Shown piece by piece: positions 24,335 through 32,851 of a stretch of 64,000 nucleotides of DNA. Made by a program: the position numbers and the translations under genes. Origin of the DNA: Bacteroidales bacterium (GTDB lineage: Bacteria > Bacteroidota > Bacteroidia > Bacteroidales > Bacteroidaceae); NCBI GenBank assembly GCA_018064685.1, contig JAGHUS010000006.1:1-64000 (forward strand), in the 5' to 3' direction. The notes under the pieces were generated by a model, which saw nothing but the letters and a program-made list of their open reading frames with translations, was not told where the DNA came from and ran no database searches. Position 1 is the stretch's first letter. Every line of letters starts with the position of its first letter.

Positions 24335-25708
24335 TTAGAATCCCAGTTTGTTCTGACGTCCGCGCCACGTCTGGTTGCCCACAACGACCCAGATGAAATC
24401 ATCCTTGTCGACAGTAGCTGTCATCGGCGCATCCTTTCCTTTCAGTTCGCTGGGCAGATATAGTTCTGTATTGGTCTTCCACGTCAGACCGAAGTCTGGA
24501 CTATACAGCATCTGACTCAAAGCATTGGTCTTTCCGTCGCTCGTCTTGCCGCCAAAGGCTATCAGTCCGTTGTAATAGGGCAACATCACGAGGGGCGAGA
24601 ACTCGGGACAGAGATAGCGGTTGTCCGACGTATGAGGATAATACATCCACAAGGCGTCACCCTCCTTTCCCGACTGCTTCCACGACTTCGACCACACCTC
24701 AACCTTATCATCGGCCGAAGTGCTGTTGCAACCGGCCAGCACCAAGCGATGCTGACCATTGCTTTGCTGACATTGTATGACGTTCAGCTGGCTATTGGGC
24801 AGATGAGAGGCAGCGGCGTCTATCGCCTCATCACTCCATGTCTGTCCTCCGTCAATGCTGCTCTGCAGTTTGCCATCGGCTATCACATAGATGCACGCTT
24901 GGCTCAAACCTGCCAGCACACGTCCGGGCACGGCCTCACTCACAGTCTGCCAACTCTTGCCGTCTGCACTCTGCAGCAAAGCGCCATCGGTGGTACTCAT
25001 CATGAGCGTCCCGTCGGAAGCAGACTTCAGAGTCTGAATATCAGCTCCTTCGGCTCCAGACACAACATCGACACTCCACATATCCCTCAGGTCGGCAGAA
25101 CGGGTAGCCACCAACAAATCACCGTCGGCATTACGTCCCAGCAACACAAGTCGGTCTGACACACTCACAATCTTGCGTTCCTGTATCTGGTTCAGTTCCA
25201 ACGACTCACCAGTATTCATCCAGGTACACTTTGTACCATCCAACTTATGCACGTTCACCTTGATCTTGTAGTGGCGCTCGCTGTTGCCGGTATTGGAGAA
25301 CACAGCAAACTCGACAGGACTGGAGAAGTCAATAGAGTCCTTTTCCGAATACAGACTCCATTCCGTAGCACCCCTCTGCTTGTAGGTCAGGATGCCCTTG
25401 TAGTTGATCGACGCCAACACCGCACTCACGCGAGTGCCATGAGGGAACGAGTCGAGATTCTCGATGACAAGATTACGTTGGTCTATCGAGAAGGGAAAAG
25501 CTGACGCATCGAACGTCACGGTATAGGTACTATCCTCGCCATTGTCGTTCTGCGTATATATTACACGCTTCAACGAGTTGAGGGCAAAGCTTGAGATGAA
25601 GCAATGCTCATCTGGCACAATCTCGTTGTCTTCGCTTTTGCACGAAGGCAACAGGCAGATGCACAACAACACCAAGACTACAGCCGAGAAATATCTTTTC
25701 AGTTTCAT
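24335..25708 (-). CDS. DUF6242-type lipoprotein with beta-propeller-like repeats
   Basis: From the ATG at 25708 the product has 457 residues and starts MKLKRYFSAVVLVLLCICLLPSCKSED, a lipoprotein signal with Cys in LPSC. An N-terminal beta domain of about 150 residues follows. After it come repeats with Asp-box-like features (SADGKSWQTV, SIDGGQTWSDE, SPDFGLTWKT) typical of sialidase-like propellers. The layout matches Bacteroidales DUF6242 proteins. An ATG at 25720 (MVKIMK) is an alternative start. A promoter lies at 25784-25815. The gene heads the envelope block; its substrate is unknown. Confidence 0.8.
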   Translation of the reverse strand: MKLKRYFSAVVLVLLCICLLPSCKSEDNEIVPDEHCFISSFALNSLKRVIYTQNDNGEDSTYTVTFDASAFPFSIDQRNLVIENLDSFPHGTRVSAVLASINYKGILTYKQRGATEWSLYSEKDSIDFSSPVEFAVFSNTGNSERHYKIKVNVHKLDGTKCTWMNTGESLELNQIQERKIVSVSDRLVLLGRNADGDLLVATRSADLRDMWSVDVVSGAEGADIQTLKSASDGTLMMSTTDGALLQSADGKSWQTVSEAVPGRVLAGLSQACIYVIADGKLQSSIDGGQTWSDEAIDAAASHLPNSQLNVIQCQQSNGQHRLVLAGCNSTSADDKVEVWSKSWKQSGKEGDALWMYYPHTSDNRYLCPEFSPLVMLPYYNGLIAFGGKTSDGKTNALSQMLYSPDFGLTWKTNTELYLPSELKGKDAPMTATVDKDDFIWVVVGNQTWRGRQNKLGF

Positions 25709-25783
25709 TATCTTAACCATTTTGCAATCATTTCGAACACGTGCATTTACACGCAGTACGCGCGTGCACAAATTTTCAAGGTG

Positions 25784-25815
25784 CAAAATTAAACTTATTT
25801 TTTTGCATAATGAAA
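25784..25815 (-). promoter_or_regulatory. Promoter for the DUF6242 gene
   Basis: On the minus strand TAATTTTG (25784-25791) fits TAnnTTTG, with TTTC (25812-25815) about 20 bp upstream. It lies about 75 bp before the coding start and may drive the whole DUF6242-to-murI block. Confidence 0.55.
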
Positions 25816-25961
25816 CTTATAGCCAACTTTTGCGCCCTTTTTGGCATTATTTAGGCATAATGACAATGTTTTTACGCGTTTTTTACATTTTTTAGCGATA
25901 AACAAATAAGCTGACACGATTTTGGCTAGCGATGACAAAAGAACAAATTGGTACGACTTGA

Positions 25962-26963
25962 CTAGGAATACCACACAGCAATCCTGTTCTCACCGTATTG
26001 AGCAGAACGCATCAGTTGGCCTTGTGGAACACGGGGTGCCACCACCCCATCGCCCAAGACGCAAGGAGCCGTCTCTACCCTCACCTCATCCCAGAGTCCG
26101 GCATCGATGAAACGCTGTAAAATGTGTGCTCCACCTTCTACCAGCAAGGTCTGCACCTTTCGTCCGTGCAAGTCTTTCATCAACAGCTGCAAGTCCCAGT
26201 TCCTCCACACCAGCGTCTCAGCCTCATCATTGAAGATTTTCAGGTCGGCAGAAAGGTTGTCGTGCGTATCGACCACCACCCTCAACGGATTCTTACCGTG
26301 CCACATACGAGTGGTAAGCGAAGGATTATCAGCCACAACCGTACCCCCACCCACCAGTATGGCATCGCAATGTGCACGAAGCTGATGCACAAGTGTTTGC
26401 GTAAGCGGAGTGGAGAACCTGACTGGAGCGCCACCAGGCACGCCACCCATAAATCCGTCACTACTCTGTGCCCACTTCAAAATGATGTATGGGCGATGGT
26501 GCGTGTGGTAGGTCATGAAGTGTCGGTTCAGTTCCCGGCACTCCTTCTCCAGCACACCCACGGTCACATCACATCCGGCATCCTGCAACTTCTTGATACC
26601 CAATCCGTCGACCTTGGCAAAGGGATCGCGACATCCCACCACGACTCTCGGAATGCGCTTCTCCACAATCAAATCGGCACAAGGAGGAGTCTTGCCATAG
26701 TGTGCGCATGGCTCAAGACTGACGTAGATGGTACTCTCAGGCAACAACTCGGGATGGCGCACTGAACGAATGGCATTCACCTCGGCATGCGGACCGCCAC
26801 ACTTGCGATGATAGCCTTCGCCTATAATCCTACCATTATGCACAATTACTGCACCCACCATAGGATTGGGTGCAGCACCCGACACGCCGTTTCTAGCCAG
26901 TTCGATGCATCTACGCATGAATATTTCGTCATTTTCCAAAGTCGAAGGATTGTATATTGCCAT
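25962..26963 (-). CDS. ribD: Bifunctional riboflavin biosynthesis deaminase/reductase
   Basis: RibD deaminates and then reduces the pyrimidine intermediate of riboflavin synthesis. The 333-residue protein has the zinc deaminase motif HAEVNAIRS with PCAHYGKTPPC in the first 150 residues. The reductase domain follows (DGFMGGVPGG, ILVGGGTVVADNPSLT, LLVEGGAHI). Length and order match the fused enzyme. It is divergent from prmC with a 67-bp shared upstream region. No riboswitch structure was seen in that short gap. Confidence 0.95.
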   Translation of the reverse strand: MAIYNPSTLENDEIFMRRCIELARNGVSGAAPNPMVGAVIVHNGRIIGEGYHRKCGGPHAEVNAIRSVRHPELLPESTIYVSLEPCAHYGKTPPCADLIVEKRIPRVVVGCRDPFAKVDGLGIKKLQDAGCDVTVGVLEKECRELNRHFMTYHTHHRPYIILKWAQSSDGFMGGVPGGAPVRFSTPLTQTLVHQLRAHCDAILVGGGTVVADNPSLTTRMWHGKNPLRVVVDTHDNLSADLKIFNDEAETLVWRNWDLQLLMKDLHGRKVQTLLVEGGAHILQRFIDAGLWDEVRVETAPCVLGDGVVAPRVPQGQLMRSAQYGENRIAVWYS

Positions 26964-26979
26964 ATTTTTTGTATTTTTG
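26949..26979 (+). promoter_or_regulatory. Promoter for prmC-recX
   Basis: TATTTTTG (26972-26979) fits TAnnTTTG, with ATTG (26949-26952) 19 bp upstream. The -33 element overlaps the first codons of the divergent ribD gene. Confidence 0.55.
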
Positions 26980-27030
26980 CATTCGTAAAAGTGTCAACAG
27001 TACAACGAGTCAACGAGACAACAGGACAAT

Positions 27031-27879
27031 ATGAGTCACTATCACAACGTCATACAGCAGCTTTCCGCCATCTACCCCAAAAGCGAAGCCACAGCCATGA
27101 CACGCATGCTGTTCGAGGAGCGCTTCGGAATGTCGTTAACCGACCTTTTGCTCGGCAAAGATAGTAATTTATCGGAAAAAGAACGCACGGAACTGCAGAT
27201 TATTGTCGACCGACTGCTGAAAAACGAACCCATACAGTATGTTTTGGGGCGTACCACGTTCTGCGGGATGAACATCAGCGTGGCACCAGGCGTGCTAATA
27301 CCTCGCCCCGAGACGGAGGAGTTGGTGGCGTGGATTACTTCCGACCATGAGACCACGCATCACACCTCACCACTCAGCATCCTTGACATTGGCACGGGCA
27401 GCGGATGCATAGCACTGGCGCTGGCAGACCAAGGTTTTAAGGTCGAGGCATGGGACATCAGCGACGAGGCTCTCGACATTGCACAGAAGAACGCTGAACG
27501 GCTACAACTAAGCATTCATTTCAAGAAAGAAGATATTTTACATACTGATTATTCCGAGACAAGAACGCCATACGACATCATCGTCAGCAACCCTCCCTAC
27601 ATCTGTCAGCAAGAGGGTGCAGAAATGGAACGGAACGTATTGGACTACGAACCTCACCTGGCACTTTTTGTACCGGACAACGACCCGTTGCTTTTCTATC
27701 GTGCCATAGCAAGATTTGCGCAAAAAGCACTGAACGCAGACGGTGCTTTGTACTACGAAATAAATCGAGCATACAGCAAAGAAACCGCAGAAATGCTCAA
27801 AAAGGAAGGATTCCAGAAAATAGAGATACGCAAGGACCAGTTTGGAAACGACAGAATGATCAAAGCCATCCGCAAATGA
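27031..27879 (+). CDS. prmC: Release factor glutamine methyltransferase
   Basis: PrmC methylates the GGQ glutamine of peptide release factors. The 282-residue protein has an N-terminal helical domain, the SAM-binding DIGTGSGCIALAL motif near residue 119 and the NPPY catalytic motif near residue 187. Its stop overlaps the recX start by 4 bp (ATGA), so the two are translationally coupled. Confidence 0.95.
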   Translation: MSHYHNVIQQLSAIYPKSEATAMTRMLFEERFGMSLTDLLLGKDSNLSEKERTELQIIVDRLLKNEPIQYVLGRTTFCGMNISVAPGVLIPRPETEELVAWITSDHETTHHTSPLSILDIGTGSGCIALALADQGFKVEAWDISDEALDIAQKNAERLQLSIHFKKEDILHTDYSETRTPYDIIVSNPPYICQQEGAEMERNVLDYEPHLALFVPDNDPLLFYRAIARFAQKALNADGALYYEINRAYSKETAEMLKKEGFQKIEIRKDQFGNDRMIKAIRK

Positions 27880-28379
27880 AGAAACCACTATCACAACAGG
27901 AAGCCCTATACCGCGTCACGGCATTATGTGCAGGCTGTGAGCAATGTGAGCACAACATCCGCGAGAAACTCACAAAATGGGGACTGACACAGAACGAGTC
28001 AGACCACATCATAGACCACCTATATGACGAGAAATATATTGACGAACTACGCTTTGCCAACGCCTATGCTCGCGACAAGATGCGGTACAACCACTGGGGA
28101 CGTCAGAAGATAGACCAAGGTATGCGCCTACTGCGCATTAGTCCCGCTTCACGCAAAGAGGCACTCGAGGCCTTGCCCGAGGAGGAATACCTTGAAACGC
28201 TGCAAGGCATTCTGACCTCGAAGGCACGCACCGTCAAAGCAGATAACGACTATCAGCGCAACGGCAAACTCATTCGCTTTGCACTGGGACGAGGGTTTGA
28301 GATGGGACTCATCATACAAGCACTGAACTGCGATGACTATGAGATGTCCGACGAGTCCGACGACGAAGCAGAGATATAA
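27876..28379 (+). CDS. recX: Regulatory protein RecX
   Basis: RecX binds RecA filaments and limits recombination. The 167-residue product has the tandem three-helix pattern of the family: EHNIREKLTKWGLTQNESDHIIDHLYDEKYIDELRFANAYARDK, followed by WGRQKIDQGMRLLRIS. It overlaps prmC by 4 bp. No recA is in the window. Confidence 0.9.
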   Translation: MKKPLSQQEALYRVTALCAGCEQCEHNIREKLTKWGLTQNESDHIIDHLYDEKYIDELRFANAYARDKMRYNHWGRQKIDQGMRLLRISPASRKEALEALPEEEYLETLQGILTSKARTVKADNDYQRNGKLIRFALGRGFEMGLIIQALNCDDYEMSDESDDEAEI

Positions 28380-28432
28380 AGAAACAAAAAAAGCCATTAT
28401 CGTTTCACCCCCAAAAAACATCCATCACAACA

Positions 28433-29122
28433 TTGAGCCGTTTATCTCTCCTACTCGACCTTCTTCTGCCCCGACGCTGTGTGGTGTGCGAAGAACAATT
28501 GAACAGTCACGAGAAGTGCATGTGTACGGCTTGCGTGATGAACATCCCGCGACTGTCATTCCCATCACTCACCGACAACGAACTGGTGCGAAGATTCTGG
28601 AATGTAGCACCCGTACACGCTGCAGCCACACTGATGGCTTATCGCTCTGGCACCGACACACACAGCATCCTCGAAGCCATGAAATACCAGGGCCGCCCCG
28701 ACGTGTGCCAACTGATGGGTCGCATGCTGGCAACAGAACTGAGCGGGACGGATTTCTTCAAGGGCATTGACCTCATCATCCCCATCCCCTTATCCCGCAA
28801 ACGCAAACGCCGTCGAGGCTATAACCAGGCAGAACAAATAGCAATGGGCATCAGCCAGGTTATAGGCATCCCCATCGACACTGCCACACTACGACGCACG
28901 AAGGACAATGTCACGCAAACCACCCTCTCGGCCATACAACGAGCACAAAACGTACAAGACATCTTTTCCGTCCAGGACACATCACCCATAAACGGGAAGC
29001 ACATCCTTATCATAGACGACATCGTCACTACGGGAGCCACCATCTCCTCGGCCATCGCGACACTCGTCGAAGCAACATCCCAGCTTACCATCAGTGTAGC
29101 ATGCATTGGCTTGACACAATAA
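28433..29122 (+). CDS. ComF-family phosphoribosyltransferase-like protein
   Basis: The 229-residue protein has an N-terminal zinc-finger-like region (RRCVVCEEQL, then CMCTAC). A phosphoribosyltransferase fold follows with the PRPP loop ILIIDDIVTTGATI near residue 190 and the RKRKRRGYNQAEQIA segment typical of ComF. ComF proteins act in DNA uptake in competent bacteria; here only the family is supported. The only plausible start is TTG at 28433, since no upstream in-frame ATG or Shine-Dalgarno was seen. Confidence 0.85.
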   Translation: MSRLSLLLDLLLPRRCVVCEEQLNSHEKCMCTACVMNIPRLSFPSLTDNELVRRFWNVAPVHAAATLMAYRSGTDTHSILEAMKYQGRPDVCQLMGRMLATELSGTDFFKGIDLIIPIPLSRKRKRRRGYNQAEQIAMGISQVIGIPIDTATLRRTKDNVTQTTLSAIQRAQNVQDIFSVQDTSPINGKHILIIDDIVTTGATISSAIATLVEATSQLTISVACIGLTQ

Positions 29123-29182
29123 TCCACGCTTGTGTACGTCAATTATTTGCCACTAAAGTTTTTAACTTTCACAAATAATTCG

Positions 29183-29190
29183 TACCTTTG
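29183..29190 (+). promoter_or_regulatory. -7 promoter box for pyrE
   Basis: TACCTTTG matches TAnnTTTG and lies 39 bp before the pyrE start. No exact TTTG is found at the usual -33 spacing. Confidence 0.55.
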
Positions 29191-29228
29191 CATCCGAATT
29201 AGAACATAAATCACTAAAATATACTATT

Positions 29229-29864
29229 ATGAAGACATTAGAGAACATCTTCGCAGGCAAACTGCTCAAAGTAAAGGCTATCAAGCTTCAGCCTACCAAC
29301 CCCTTCACATGGGCTTCAGGCTGGAAGTCTCCCTTCTATTGCGACAACCGCAAGACCCTTTCATACCCCGACCTTCGCACCTTCGTGAAGATCGAGATTG
29401 CACGCCTCATCAGCGAGCAGTTCCCCGAGGTTGACGCCATCGCTGGTGTGGCAACAGGTGCCATCCCTCAGGGCGCACTCGTAGCCGATGCACTGAACCT
29501 ACCCTTCGTATATGTTCGCAGCAAACCAAAGGATCACGGTTTGGAGAACCTCATCGAGGGTGAGTTGAAGCCTGGTATGAAGGTTGTTGTAGTCGAGGAC
29601 CTCATCTCTACCGGTGGTAGCAGCCTCAAGGCAGTCGAGGCCATCCGCAACAATGGTTGCGAGGTAGTGGGCATGGTAGCCAGCTACACCTACGGCTTTG
29701 CTGTAGCCGAGAAGGCATTCAAGGATGCCAACGTACAGCTCTACACCCTTACCAACTACGAGGCTGTAGTCGAGGAGGCAGTACGCACCGGTTACATCAG
29801 CCAGGACCAGGTGCCCATGCTGAACGAGTGGCGCAAAGACCCCGCAAACTGGAACAAAGAGTAA
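29229..29864 (+). CDS. pyrE: Orotate phosphoribosyltransferase
   Basis: PyrE joins orotate to PRPP to form OMP in pyrimidine synthesis. The 211-residue product has FTWASGWKSPFYCDNRKTLS at the N-terminus, DAIAGVATGAIPQGALVAD and the PRPP-binding loop VVVVEDLISTGGSSLKA. Length is typical. A repeat-rich intergenic region follows. Confidence 0.96.
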   Translation: MKTLENIFAGKLLKVKAIKLQPTNPFTWASGWKSPFYCDNRKTLSYPDLRTFVKIEIARLISEQFPEVDAIAGVATGAIPQGALVADALNLPFVYVRSKPKDHGLENLIEGELKPGMKVVVVEDLISTGGSSLKAVEAIRNNGCEVVGMVASYTYGFAVAEKAFKDANVQLYTLTNYEAVVEEAVRTGYISQDQVPMLNEWRKDPANWNKE

Positions 29865-29867
29865 TGC

Positions 29868-30027
29868 ATAATTCATGCATAATTCATAATTATCCTATCC
29901 GCATGAGACAGGATGAGTGACAAGCTAACTTATAGCAGCCCCCCAACGCCCTTAAAGGGAAGAAAGTCTCACTGCGCTAGCTAATTATGAATTATGAATT
30001 GTGAATTATGAATTAAACAAAACTGTT
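29868..30027. repeat. AT-rich repeat region (aattatgaatt units)
   Basis: Units of the form aattcataatt/aattatgaatt surround a C-rich core (cccccaacgcccttaaaggg). The same composite occurs at 30515-30800, 32671-32850 and 54807-55026. The unit runs into the start of the next gene, so a frame beginning ATGAATTATGAATTA (Met-Asn-Tyr-Glu-Leu) is opened by the repeat itself. Confidence 0.85.
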
Positions 30028-30513
30028 ATGACGAAATACGAAAGCCAGATCAAGAGTATCTATGCTCCCGTCGACCGTGTCTACGCTAAGCTGTCCGACC
30101 TGAGCAACCTGCGCGTCCTGCAAGAGCGTTGCTCCGATCCCGCCTTCATCGACACCATCAAGCAGCGTGCCGGCGACAAGGTGAGCGACGAGCAGTTGGC
30201 ATCCTTGCAGGAACGACTGAAGGCTATGCAGTTCGACACCGACACTGTGTCGGGCTATGTCGAGCAACTTGGCACTGACCTGACACTGCGCATCATCGAG
30301 CGCGAGGAGCCCAAGCTGGTGAAGATGGAACTGGAGAACTCGCCCGTCCCCGCCAATCTGTGGATACAACTGCTGCCCGACAGCAACGGCAATACACGCA
30401 TGAAGCTGACCATAGGTGTCGAACTCAACTTCTTCATCAAGCAGATGATAGGAGGCAAACTTAAAGACGGAGTGGACAAGTTCGCCGACATGCTGGCGAT
30501 GATTCCGTACTAA
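30028..30513 (+). CDS. SRPBCC-fold (START-like) protein
   Basis: From ATG 30028 the product has 161 residues (MTKYESQIKSIYAPVDRVYAKLSDL...). The opening 'S....I.AP.e.VY..lsDl.nl' and the final GGKLKDGVDKFADMLAMIPY helix fit the SRPBCC/polyketide-cyclase-like fold, which binds hydrophobic ligands. The upstream in-frame ATG at 30001 lies in the repeat element and is not used here. No signal peptide. The ligand is unknown. Confidence 0.75.
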   Translation: MTKYESQIKSIYAPVDRVYAKLSDLSNLRVLQERCSDPAFIDTIKQRAGDKVSDEQLASLQERLKAMQFDTDTVSGYVEQLGTDLTLRIIEREEPKLVKMELENSPVPANLWIQLLPDSNGNTRMKLTIGVELNFFIKQMIGGKLKDGVDKFADMLAMIPY

Positions 30514-30514
30514 A

Positions 30515-30800
30515 ATTAATTCATAATGCATAATTCATAATGCATAATTAGGCTGGCGCTTGGAATAATGCAGCCCCAACCCCTAAAGGGGGAGAAAGGT
30601 ACACTGCGCCAGCTTAATTATGAATTATGAATTATGAATTGGACAAAGCACTGCGCAGCCAATTATGAATTATGAATTGTGAATTATGAATTATCAAAGC
30701 GCCAGCCTTCTCCCCCTCGGGGGAGATGCCGTAGGAAGAAGGGGGCTTGATTATGAATTAAGAATTGTGAATTGTGAATTATCAAAGGATTGTGAATTAA
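30515..30800. repeat. Composite AT-rich repeat with inverted ends
   Basis: The gap before argH is filled by aattatgaatt units around two C/G-rich cores (cccctaaaggggg and ccccctcggggg). The segment gcataattaggctggcgc and a later gcgccagcttaattatg are inverted copies, so part of the region can fold as a large hairpin. No gene is seen. Confidence 0.85.
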
Positions 30801-30801
30801 C

Positions 30802-32132
30802 ATGAAGCTTTGGGAAAAGAACTTTGAGATAAACAGCGAGATAGAGCGCTTCACCGTAGGTCGCGACCGTGAACTCGACCTCTATCTGGCCGAGCATGAC
30901 GTACTGGGCTCGATGGCCCACATCACCATGTTGGAGAACATCGGACTGCTCACTGCCGACGAGCTGAAAGCCTTGCTGGCCGAGTTGCGCGACATTCACG
31001 CTATGGTGTGCCGTGGTGAGTTCGTCATCGAGGATGGCATCGAGGATGTACACTCGCAAGTGGAACTGATGCTGACACGCCGTCTGGGCGACGTAGGCAA
31101 GAAGATACACTCGGGCCGCAGCCGTAACGACCAGGTACTGCTCGACCTAAAACTCTTCACACGCCGACAGCTGCAACTCGTGGCCGAGGATGTGAAGACG
31201 CTCTTCGACGAACTCATCAGCCAGAGTGAGAACTACAAGAACGTGCTGATGCCAGGCTACACCCATTTGCAGGTTGCTATGCCTAGCAGCTTCGGATTGT
31301 GGTTTGGCGCCTATGCCGAGAGTCTCACCGACGACATGCTCTTCCTGCAGGCCGCCTACAAGATGACCAACCGCAATCCTCTCGGCTCTGCCGCCGGATA
31401 CGGTTCGTCATTCCCCCTCAACCGCACCATGACCACCCAGCTTCTCGGCTTCGACTCGATGGACTACAACGTGGTATATGCCCAAATGGGGCGTGGCAAG
31501 ATGGAGCGCAACGTAGCCTTCGCCATGGCCTCTATAGCCGGCACCATCGCCAAGTTGGCCTTCGACGCCTGTATGTTCAACTCGCAGAACTTCGCCTTCG
31601 TGAAGCTGCCCAACGAGTGTACAACGGGCTCGAGCATCATGCCGCACAAGAAGAACCCCGACGTATTCGAGCTGACACGTGCCAAGTGCAACAAGTTGCA
31701 GGCACTGCCCCAGCAGATCACGTTCATCATGAACAACCTACCTGTGGGTTACTTCCGCGACCTGCAAATCATCAAGGAGGTCTTCCTGCCCGCCTTCGAG
31801 GAGTTGCGCGACTGTCTGCAGATGACCGCCTACATCATCAACAAGATCAAGGTGAACGAGCACATCCTCGACGACCCTCGCTACGACTTGATGTTCTCGG
31901 TCGAGGAGGTGAACCGCCTGGCCACCAACGGTATGCCTTTCCGCGATGCCTATAAGAGGTAGGACTGGACATCGAGGCTGGTCAGTTCCAGCCCGTCAAG
32001 GAGGTACACCACACCCACGAAGGCTCTATCGGCAACCTCTGCAACGAGCAGATCACAGCCTTGATGAACGGCATCTGGGATGGTTTTAACTTCAAGAAGG
32101 TAGAAGATGCAGAGAAAGCACTTTTGGCATAA
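30802..32132 (+). pseudogene. argH: Argininosuccinate lyase, frameshifted near the C-terminus
   Basis: ArgH cleaves argininosuccinate to arginine and fumarate. The frame from 30802 runs well (KIHSGRSRNDQV, the GSSIMPHKKNPD signature loop) but stops at 31960-31962 after 386 codons. The following bases, read one frame over from 31959 (VGLDIEAGQFQPVKEVHHTHEG...), give the missing 57 residues up to a stop at 32130-32132, close to the normal length of about 445. The site TATAAGAGGTAGGA is one base short of a continuous frame. Either the gene is damaged, a frameshift is tolerated, or the base call is wrong. The catalytic loops lie upstream, so partial activity cannot be excluded. Confidence 0.85.
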
Positions 32133-32670
32133 ACTCTGTGCTATCATAGCAATGGCGTCGTTGGCTTCCTGTGCCAGCGACGCTCTTGTTTCCAACAAAT
32201 ACAGCACGCTCTATGCACGTTTCAACTTCTCGCCCGTCAGTGCCTACTCACAGCTATACAGCGCGTGCAACTCACTGGGCGAATGGAGCACCATACGTGC
32301 CGTCAACAACAAGTACGTCTTCAGCAACCTGACCGGTTCGACCGAGGCCAACCAGACCGCCGTCCAGAACTATTCGGGTTTCTACATGGGACTGTGCGGC
32401 TTCATCATCGGACTGCCCAACGTGCCCGAGCTGGGCACCAGCACACCAGTCGTCACCTGTTACGACCTGGCTTGCAGCAACTGCTACCACACAGGCACCG
32501 TCACCAAGCGCCTCACACTGCAGGCTGGAGGCAAGGCCCATTGCAGCAGTTGCCAGCGCACCTACGACCTCAACAACCTGGGACAAGTATGTCAGGGCGA
32601 AGCCGGCATCAACCTCTATCGCTACCGCGTCTTCTATGGCAACAACACACTAGCCATCAATAATCGGTAG
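32107..32670 (+). CDS. Lipoprotein with a zinc-ribbon-like cysteine pattern
   Basis: The 187-residue product has a lipoprotein signal (MASLASCAS, Cys near 22). Two CxxC-type pairs follow, CYDLACSNCYH near residue 119 and HCSSCQRTYDLNN near 140, which together could bind one metal. Homologous layouts occur in Bacteroidales proteins of unknown function. It starts inside the out-of-frame last 26 bp of argH, so the two are probably coupled when argH is intact. Function unknown. Confidence 0.75.
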   Translation: MQRKHFWHKLCAIIAMASLASCASDALVSNKYSTLYARFNFSPVSAYSQLYSACNSLGEWSTIRAVNNKYVFSNLTGSTEANQTAVQNYSGFYMGLCGFIIGLPNVPELGTSTPVVTCYDLACSNCYHTGTVTKRLTLQAGGKAHCSSCQRTYDLNNLGQVCQGEAGINLYRYRVFYGNNTLAINNR

Positions 32671-32851
32671 AGAGCCCCCCCTAACCCACCAAAAGGAAAG
32701 ACCCCAACCCTACCCCCGCCCCAAGGCGGGGAACAAAATGGAGACAAGGGCAGAATTCACTGCGCAGCTAATTATGCATTATGAATTAAGAATTATGAAT
32801 TGTCCACTGCGCAGCTAATTATGCATTATGAATTAAGAATTATGAATTGAC
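32671..32851. repeat. 45-bp exact direct repeat within an AT-rich repeat region
   Basis: The 45-bp sequence at 32758-32802 is repeated without change at 32805-32849 (cactgcgcagctaattatgc...). A C-rich stretch with a short ccgcccc/ggcggg stem precedes it. The second copy ends 2 bp before the start codon of the serine hydrolase. Confidence 0.9.

Noticed and set aside
26964-27030. Possible FMN riboswitch before ribD
   Set aside because: The 67-bp gap is too short for the FMN riboswitch and shows none of its conserved stems.
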